A DNA stretch of 61,109 nucleotides, from positions 1 to 61,109 of the forward strand of contig JAAUPI010000003.1 in assembly GCA_012035135.1 (NCBI GenBank). The letters run 5' to 3'. The stretch's first letter is position 1; each line of letters starts with the position of its first letter. This DNA is from Microcoleus sp. CSU_2_2 (GTDB taxonomy: Bacteria; Cyanobacteriota; Cyanobacteriia; Cyanobacteriales; Microcoleaceae). Shown here in pieces: positions 55,366 to 61,109 of this stretch. The notes beneath the pieces are model-generated. The model was not told the origin of the DNA, made no database searches, and saw only the letters and a list, made by a program, of their open reading frames with translations. Made by a program: the position numbers and the translations under genes.

Positions 55366-55505
55366 CTCGCACCCCAACTCGACTCCACAACAAATAAATT
55401 CTCTTGCAGCACAAACAGGATGCCTGTTCCGGGCAGTTGATGTTCAAAATGTCCGCGTGCTGGTATCTTATGGTGGAGGCAAACTGAGTAAAAAATAGTG
55501 GCGGC

Positions 55506-56234
55506 ATGGGGATGGTTTATCAGCGAGTATTGCTGAAGCTCAGCGGTGAAGCGCTGATGGGCAGCTTGGGCTACGGTATCGATCCAGTAGTCGTTGGGTC
55601 GATCGCCCAGGAAGTAGCCGATGTCGTATCCAAAGGCATCCAAATGGCGATCGTTGTCGGTGGCGGCAACATTTTTCGCGGGGTGAAGGCTGCTTCCGCA
55701 GGCATGGATCGGGCAACAGCAGACTATGTGGGCATGATTGCTACAGTCATGAATGCTATAACTTTGCAGGACGCCCTGGAACAAGCAGGAGTACCGACAA
55801 GAGTACAATCGGCGATCTCAATGCAAGAAATAGCTGAACCCTACATCCGGCGGCGGGCCATTCGCCACCTGGAAAAAAAACGGGTAGTTATCTTTGGTGC
55901 CGGTTCTGGCAATCCTTTTTTTACAACAGATACTACAGCCGCTTTGCGGGCGGCAGAAATTGATGCAGAGGTGATTTTTAAAGCGACTAAGGTAGATGGG
56001 GTGTACGATTCCGACCCTCACCTCAACCCGGATGCGCGCAGGTATCAAACCCTCACCTACGGACACGTCTTAAACCAAGACTTGCGGGTGATGGACAGTA
56101 CCGCGATCGCCCTTTGCAAAGAAAATAATATTCCTATTATGGTATTCGATCTCTCGGTATCGGGAAACATCTACCGAGCTGTAATGGGAGAATCTATTGG
56201 AACCCTTGTGGGAGGTTTTTGTGAAGTTAGCTGA
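55506..56234 (+). CDS. pyrH: UMP kinase
   Basis: 242 residues. [36 protein letters not shown] and [11 protein letters not shown] are the standard bacterial UMPK blocks (UMP to UDP with ATP, hexameric, cytosolic). Two candidate ATGs lie at 55506 and 55512. The stop overlaps frr. Confidence 0.96.
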   Translation: MGMVYQRVLLKLSGEALMGSLGYGIDPVVVGSIAQEVADVVSKGIQMAIVVGGGNIFRGVKAASAGMDRATADYVGMIATVMNAITLQDALEQAGVPTRVQSAISMQEIAEPYIRRRAIRHLEKKRVVIFGAGSGNPFFTTDTTAALRAAEIDAEVIFKATKVDGVYDSDPHLNPDARRYQTLTYGHVLNQDLRVMDSTAIALCKENNIPIMVFDLSVSGNIYRAVMGESIGTLVGGFCEVS

Positions 56235-56769
56235 AGCAGAAGATCATATGCAAAAGGCAGTTGAGGCGACTCAGCGGTCTTTTAATACTATCAGGACGGG
56301 ACGGGCAAACGCCTCCCTGCTCGATCGCATAATGATAGATTACTACGGAGCTCAAACTCCGATCAAATCCCTCGCCACGATCGGTACGCCGGATGCGAGT
56401 ACGATCAGCATTCAACCGTTCGATCGCCAAGCGCTGAATTTGATTGAAAAAGCGATTTCCCTGTCGGATGTGGGACTCGTACCCAACAACGACGGTTCAG
56501 TTATCCGCTTGAACATTCCCCCGCTAACTAGCGAAAGACGCCAAGAATTCGTCAAAATGGCCGCCAAGTTTGCGGAAGAAGGCAAAGTTGCAATTCGCAA
56601 TGTCCGTCGCGACGCTATAGATTCGATTCGTAAGCAGGAAAAAAGCAGCGATATCTCTAAAGATGAATCGCGGGACTTGCAAGATAAAATGCAAAAGCTG
56701 ACAGACAAGTACGTTGCCAAAATTGAAGAAGTTCTGGCAGCAAAAGAAAAGGACTTAGCGACAGTCTAA
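56221..56769 (+). CDS. frr: Ribosome recycling factor
   Basis: 182 residues from the GTG at 56221, the usual RRF length. The start is set by GGAGG at 56211-56215 with a 5-base gap and by homology ([20 protein letters not shown]). The frame open from 56197 is not needed. [13 protein letters not shown] and [16 protein letters not shown] are diagnostic. It splits post-termination ribosomes with EF-G. Overlaps the pyrH stop by 14 bp, so translation is coupled. Confidence 0.96.
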   Translation: MKLAEAEDHMQKAVEATQRSFNTIRTGRANASLLDRIMIDYYGAQTPIKSLATIGTPDASTISIQPFDRQALNLIEKAISLSDVGLVPNNDGSVIRLNIPPLTSERRQEFVKMAAKFAEEGKVAIRNVRRDAIDSIRKQEKSSDISKDESRDLQDKMQKLTDKYVAKIEEVLAAKEKDLATV

Positions 56770-56770
56770 T

Positions 56771-56960
56771 CGTCAGTTGACAGTTGTCAGTTGACAGTTG
56801 ACAACCCTCCTCGCCCCCCCAAGGGGGGATGACAGTTGACTGTTGACTGTTAACTGCTTTCCTGTTGTTGGTGATAATTACCAATTACCAATTACCTATT
56901 ACCAATTACCAATTACCCATTACCCATTACCAATTACCTATTACCTATTACCCATTACAA
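56771..56960. repeat. STRR and CCCCCCAAGGGGGG palindrome downstream of frr
   Basis: TTGACAG heptamers, then CCCCCCCAAGGGGGG (56814-56828), TGACTGTTGACTG units, and about twelve ATTACCA/ATTACCC heptamers (56877-56957). This is the longest heptamer array in the window. Confidence 0.88.
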
Positions 56961-56979
56961 ATCTAAAATCTAAAATCGA

Positions 56980-57434
56980 ATGACAATTTATTTTTATAAA
57001 GTAGAAGAGCCTTATGGCTGTTTTTCTAATTTTTCAGCCCACAACATTTACATAAGCGGTCAAGACTGGTTAACGGTAGAACACTACTATCAAGCCCAAA
57101 ATTTGTGGGCAGTGCTGATGAAAGGTTAATTGCGTTGATTCGAGCCGTATTAACTCCTCAAGAAGCAGCCCAAATAGGCCGCGATCCCAATCACCGTGTT
57201 CGAGCTGATTGGGAAGCGGTAAAAATTCCAATTATGCGCGAAGCTGTTAAGATTAAGTTTCTCACCCATGCGGACATTCAAGCTATTCTCCTCGCTACAG
57301 GGGATCGCCAGATTGTGGAGAATTCACCCACGGATTACTACTGGGGGTGTGGCTGCAACCAAACTGGGCAAAATCATTTGGGTGAAATTCTGATGAGCGT
57401 CCGCGACGAAATCTCTCAACGCCTTGCAAGCTGA
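56980..57434 (+). pseudogene. NADAR-family gene with a -1 frameshift
   Basis: The ATG at 56980 opens MTIYFYKVEEPYGCFSNFSA and VEHYYQAQNLWAVLMKG-stop. A -1 shift at the A-AAT-TTG at 57099-57105 gives QAQKFVGSADERLIALIRAV and then continues to 57434 (AAQIGRDPNH, YYWGCGCNQTGQNHLGEIL), a complete NADAR (DUF1768) protein of about 151 residues. NADAR enzymes act on ADP-ribosylated nucleobases or riboflavin intermediates. Either a lost A in the run has inactivated the gene, the base is a sequencing error, or the ribosome slips here. Confidence 0.8.
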
Positions 57435-57772
57435 GCATAACTCAAATTATTTTATTTATTTTCAGTATATGAAGTTAAATAAATAAATGTTAAACTCTCA
57501 TAACTATTAATAATTTTTATCGTAAGAGTTCAAGATGGCAAGAAATTAATAAGACTATTAAAATAATAATTATTATTTGGTTAAGTCGCTCAGCTTACGG
57601 AAGGCAAAGACTAAACCTAACAAACACAGGGTTTTCCCCAGCGTACCAAAGGCGATTTATCGCCGTTTCTAAGCAGTGCGCAGTAAATTAATCCTACCAT
57701 TCGGTTAAGTCAAAAACCTGGCGGGTATTGAAAACTTAATTATTATCACTACGTTGTCTAAAAAGGAGATTT
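57435..57772. other. AT-rich leader upstream of the phytochrome kinase
   Basis: No gene seen. A GGCGATTTATCGCC hairpin lies at about 57651-57664, and AAAAGGAGAT (57761-57770) is a strong ribosome binding site for the kinase ORF. Confidence 0.6.
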
Positions 57773-60700
57773 ATGAAATCGACAGAAAATACAGAAGGAT
57801 TATATCACAAACTAGACCGAGAAGTTTTGGTGCGACGGATAACTGAACGCATCCGCCAATCTTTAGAATTAGAAGAGATTTTAACCTGTGCGGTAGGAGA
57901 AGTCCGGTCTTTTTTGAAAACAGATCGAATTATGATTTACAGGTTTAGTCCAGACGGCAGTGGAGAAGTTGTCGCAGAGTCACTTAATAGCAACCGCCTC
58001 CCTTCTTTGCAAGGACTAAACTTTCCAGTAGACGACATTCCCCCTCAATCCCGCGAGATGTATGTCAACCAACGCCAGCGGACAATAGTAGATGTTAACT
58101 CGGCTACGATCGCCCTGAGTCCATTGGATACTGCGGGAACAGGTCAACCTTTAGCAACTGAAGAAATACATTACCGATCGCTCGACCCTTGCCACATAGC
58201 TTACCTGATGGCAATGGGAGTGCAATCTTCCTTAGCTGTGCCAATTTTACACCGCAGAAGCGAGCCGGCAAATAGCAAGATATACACCTGCGATTCACAC
58301 GCGTGCCAAACGAGGTACGACTCCGAAAAAAATCAAAAAAATCACATCGAATTGTGGGGACTTTTAGTATCCCACCACTCGCTCCCGCGCAGCATTTCTT
58401 CAACAGATTTAGAAGTAGTTCAGCTAGTAGTCGATCAGTTGTCGATCGCGATCGCTCACTCCATCCTCCTCCAGCAAACCCGCTCTCAAACTGCTCTGGA
58501 AGCAACAGTCAGCCGCATTGCAACTCTACTTTATGGGCAACCCAAGATTCAATTGCAACAGGCTTTAGAAGCAACTGTCACCGCATTGCAAGGCTGTGGT
58601 GGGAGACTCTATATTCAAGCCTCAAACTTCAATGCTGAAAAGTTATCGACTCAGAAAGTCGATCGACAAGTTCAAGTTACCACAAATAATCAGATTTCAA
58701 CTGCTGTTTACGCCACCAATTCAGCCTTTGAGCTGTTCGCCACGGGCGAGCAACCAATACTTCCAGACTGGGAAAAAGCAATCGCGATCGAAGCCCACCC
58801 TCTCTGGCAGCAATGGCTAACCACAGGATTGACAAATACCGACAATATTTCCAAGTTCCCGATTGCAGGTTCGGAATTCCCTGTTTGGGTAGTTACAGAC
58901 TTATATAAAGAATCTCTATTCAGAGTATTAGTTCCAGCTTTTCAATCTACTAAAATTCGGGGTTTACTGCTAATTCCTCTCCATTACCAACAGCAATTAA
59001 TTGGTTGTTTGACTGTTTTTCGCAATGAAATAGAGACCGAAAAAATGTGGGCAGGACGCTTTGATAGCAGCGCTAGACAAACGCTTCCCCGACAATCATT
59101 TGAAGCCTGGCGAGAAACCAAAAAAGGTCAGTCACCCCAGTGGAAATGGGACGAAATTGAGCAAGCTAAAGCGATCGGCAGCCAATTTAGTTCAGCTATT
59201 AAGCAGTACCTTTTGCATCAAGAAGTACAGGCTCTCAATGCCAACTTGGAGCGTCAAGTTGAAGAACGCACCGCCCAGTTACAAAAATCCTTGGATTTTG
59301 CCAGGGTATTGACGCGAGTTAGAGATCAAATTCGTAGCACTCTGGATTTAAAAACAATACTTCAAACTATTGTGCGAGAAGTGAGAGTTTTGCTGGATAC
59401 CGATCGCACAGTAATTTACCAATTTGCCCCAGGCAAACAGGGCGAGGTAGTTGTCGAAGATGTTCGCGGCAAGTGGCAGTCAATTTTAGGTGTAAAATCT
59501 CCAAAAGAATGCTTTCCCGAAGGGTCATCCTGTCTTTACCGAGAAGGACGGGTACGAGCAATTCACGACATCTATAGGGAGGATTTAACCCCCTGTCACC
59601 GAGAATTTTTATCAAGTTTACAGGTGAGGGGAAGTCTAATCGTGCCGATCGGCAAAGATACCCAATTTTGGGGATTGCTGATTGCCCATCAGTGTTCCGG
59701 ACCAAGATTTTGGCAAACAGCAGAACAGGAATTGCTGCAAAATTTAGCCGATCAAGCTGCGATCGCCATTCACCAAGCAGAACTTTATCAAGCAACTCTC
59801 AATGCCGCCGCCGCCGATCGAGCAAAAGCCGAACAGCTAGCTAAAACCCTCGCAAAATTGCAAAATACTCAAGCCCAACTGATTCAAACTGAGAAAATGT
59901 CCAGTCTCGGACAACTGGTTGCTGGTGTTGCCCACGAAATCAATAACCCAGTTAATTTTATCTACGGTAATCTCACCCACGCCAACGAATACAGCAAAGA
60001 TTTGCTCTGCTTGCTGGAACTCTACCGCCAGCATTCCCTCAACCCCAACCCAGAAATCGTTGAGTGTGAAGAAGCGATCGACTTAGAATTTCTTGCCGAA
60101 GATTTGCCAAAAATTTTGAACTCTATGAAATTGGGAGTTGAACGCATCCGCCAGTTAGTTGTATCTTTGCGCAATTTTTCTCGGCTCGATCGACCTGAAA
60201 AGACAGGCGTTGACATTCATGAAGGGATCGACAGTACCCTTTTGATTCTGCAACATCGGATCACAGCCAAGTCCGATCGAGAAGCCATAGAAATCATTAA
60301 AGAGTACGGGAATTTGCCTCTAGTAGAATGCTATGCCAGCTCGCTGAATCAAGTGTTTATGAATCTCATCAGCAATGCCGTTGACGCCCTAGAAATGGGA
60401 CATAGAGAACGAGTTACGAGTGTATCTGGATTGGGGGCAAGTACAGCAGTAACGACTTTAAGCTCCCAAACACCAACTATAGATTCGGAAAATTTAACGG
60501 TCAGTAACGAGTGTTTAATTCCCGATTCCCTATCTCCTTGTATTCGGATTCGCACTCAATCGATCGATGCGAAAACGGTTGTAATTTGCATTGCAGACAA
60601 CGGTCACGGCATCCCCAAAGAGTTAATCTCCCACATATTTAATCCCTTTTTTACTACTAAACCCGTCGGTCGAGGTACGGGGTTAGGACTTTCGATCAGT

Positions 60701-60796
60701 TACCAAATTGTAGTAGAGAAGCATAAAGGGATACTGAAATGTGTTTCTAGACCAAATCACGGCACAGAATTCTGGATTGAAATTCCCATGCATTAG
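57773..60796 (+). CDS. Knotless (Cph2-type) phytochrome with CBCR GAF and histidine kinase
   Basis: 1007 residues. GAF1 (about 17-235) has the phytochrome loop FPVDDIPPQSREMY and the bilin-binding Cys140-His141 in DPCHIAYLMAMGVQSSL. No PAS domain precedes it. A PHY-like domain (about 245-485) carries the tongue motif PRQSFEAW at 439. A coiled linker leads to a second GAF (about 513-672) with Cys608-His in TPCHREFL and a KECF motif (Cys580) at the place of the DXCF Cys of cyanobacteriochromes. The kinase has His721 (VAHEINNPVNF), NQVFMNLISNAVDAL, IADNGHGIP and GTGLGLSIS, all intact. It is probably a soluble red/far-red plus blue/green light sensor. The response regulator is not in the window. 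Confidence 0.85.
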   Translation: MKSTENTEGLYHKLDREVLVRRITERIRQSLELEEILTCAVGEVRSFLKTDRIMIYRFSPDGSGEVVAESLNSNRLPSLQGLNFPVDDIPPQSREMYVNQRQRTIVDVNSATIALSPLDTAGTGQPLATEEIHYRSLDPCHIAYLMAMGVQSSLAVPILHRRSEPANSKIYTCDSHACQTRYDSEKNQKNHIELWGLLVSHHSLPRSISSTDLEVVQLVVDQLSIAIAHSILLQQTRSQTALEATVSRIATLLYGQPKIQLQQALEATVTALQGCGGRLYIQASNFNAEKLSTQKVDRQVQVTTNNQISTAVYATNSAFELFATGEQPILPDWEKAIAIEAHPLWQQWLTTGLTNTDNISKFPIAGSEFPVWVVTDLYKESLFRVLVPAFQSTKIRGLLLIPLHYQQQLIGCLTVFRNEIETEKMWAGRFDSSARQTLPRQSFEAWRETKKGQSPQWKWDEIEQAKAIGSQFSSAIKQYLLHQEVQALNANLERQVEERTAQLQKSLDFARVLTRVRDQIRSTLDLKTILQTIVREVRVLLDTDRTVIYQFAPGKQGEVVVEDVRGKWQSILGVKSPKECFPEGSSCLYREGRVRAIHDIYREDLTPCHREFLSSLQVRGSLIVPIGKDTQFWGLLIAHQCSGPRFWQTAEQELLQNLADQAAIAIHQAELYQATLNAAAADRAKAEQLAKTLAKLQNTQAQLIQTEKMSSLGQLVAGVAHEINNPVNFIYGNLTHANEYSKDLLCLLELYRQHSLNPNPEIVECEEAIDLEFLAEDLPKILNSMKLGVERIRQLVVSLRNFSRLDRPEKTGVDIHEGIDSTLLILQHRITAKSDREAIEIIKEYGNLPLVECYASSLNQVFMNLISNAVDALEMGHRERVTSVSGLGASTAVTTLSSQTPTIDSENLTVSNECLIPDSLSPCIRIRTQSIDAKTVVICIADNGHGIPKELISHIFNPFFTTKPVGRGTGLGLSISYQIVVEKHKGILKCVSRPNHGTEFWIEIPMH

Positions 60797-60957
60797 TTAT
60801 TATTAGTCATTAGTTATTAGTTCTTAGCTACCAACCAATAATATCGTTTCCGGTTGCATCGGCATAGTATATTGAATCGGATCGGTGCGAGCTGTCGCGA
60901 ACTCGCGACAGCTCGCACTACATAATTCCGATGCAACCATATTTGGTATAACAACTA
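60797..60957. repeat. STRR and long palindrome
   Basis: TTAGTTAT/TAGTCAT heptamers follow the kinase stop. A hairpin GTGCGAGCTGTCGCGA / TCGCGACAGCTCGCAC (about 60885-60918) is flanked by outer arms TTGCATCGG and CCGATGCAA, making a nested structure of about 80 bp. Confidence 0.75.
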
Positions 60958-61109
60958 ATACCAAATCTGGGTTACTTACCCCTTTTATAATCTCGTAAAT
61001 GTAGTAAATGTAGGGTGCGTCGCTACGAATAACTCTCGTTGCTATTGGGAGATCTCATAGCGACGCACCATACCAATTATAACGGGGATGGGAAACCCGG
61101 ATTTGGTAT
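60958..61109 (+). repeat. MITE-like element, copy 3
   Basis: ATACCAAATCTGGGTT ... AACCCGGATTTGGTAT, almost identical to 17383-17530 throughout, including the inner GGTGCGTCGCTACGAA arm. It reaches the window end. Confidence 0.88.

Overview
The window looks like chromosomal DNA from a filamentous, motile-type cyanobacterium (Microcoleus/Oscillatoria/Tychonema-like). The basis is the very frequent GCGATCGC (HIP1) octamer, heptameric short tandem repeats in most intergenic gaps, and typical cyanobacterial genes: an IctB-like membrane protein, a PAS-less phytochrome kinase, a carotenoid oxygenase, a BT1/folate-biopterin family transporter and RTX proteins. No tRNA, rRNA, CRISPR array, transposase, prophage or plasmid functions were seen. 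Product names rest on motif reading and memory of families, not on database searches.

Layout. 1-8.6 kb: minus-strand housekeeping block with an IctB/O-antigen-ligase-like protein, a histidine-kinase-like protein lacking its phosphoacceptor His, a PlsC-type acyltransferase, an RNB exoribonuclease, rpsR, rpmG, an RDD membrane protein and a small conserved protein. 8.8-17.3 kb: SGNH hydrolase, DUF4436-like protein, carotenoid oxygenase plus BT1-type transporter, a cupin/methyltransferase pair, and a cation:proton antiporter. 17.7-21.0 kb: a DpdE-like SNF2 helicase gene split by a frameshift, without other Dpd genes. 21.2-23.8 kb: small TPR protein, hypothetical proteins, PHP phosphoesterase. 23.8-43.2 kb: one long minus-strand locus of very large TPR-glycosyltransferases, two methyltransferases, a small coiled-coil protein and an RTX calcium-binding protein. 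43.4-50.4 kb: a wHTH-kinase-membrane-binding-protein sensor, an RppA/RppB-like two-component pair and a second RTX protein. 50.5-57.4 kb: alpha/beta hydrolase, agmatinase, redoxin, ModA, MsrB, pyrH-frr, and a frameshifted NADAR gene. 57.8-60.8 kb: a knotless phytochrome/CBCR histidine kinase.

The most striking system is the 23.8-43.2 kb locus. Three proteins of about 851, 2177 and 1912 residues combine TPR superhelices with GT2, GT4/CgeB-like and GT61 domains. They sit with two SAM methyltransferases, a further glycosyltransferase and an RTX protein, all in one orientation. By analogy with TPR-containing O-GlcNAc transferases and with the RTX-type surface glycoprotein oscillin of gliding cyanobacteria, I infer a dedicated cell-surface glycoprotein or glycan assembly system. 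That function is inference. The domains and order are read from the sequence.

Small repeats have reshaped the window. A MITE-like family with ATACCAAATCCGGGTT-type inverted termini occurs four times. STRR arrays extend or replace the natural termini of several ORFs. A cluster of intergenic-type palindromes lies in frame inside the TPR-GT61 gene. Two genes (dpdE-like and NADAR) are broken by -1 frameshifts. The NADAR shift lies exactly at a slippery heptamer.
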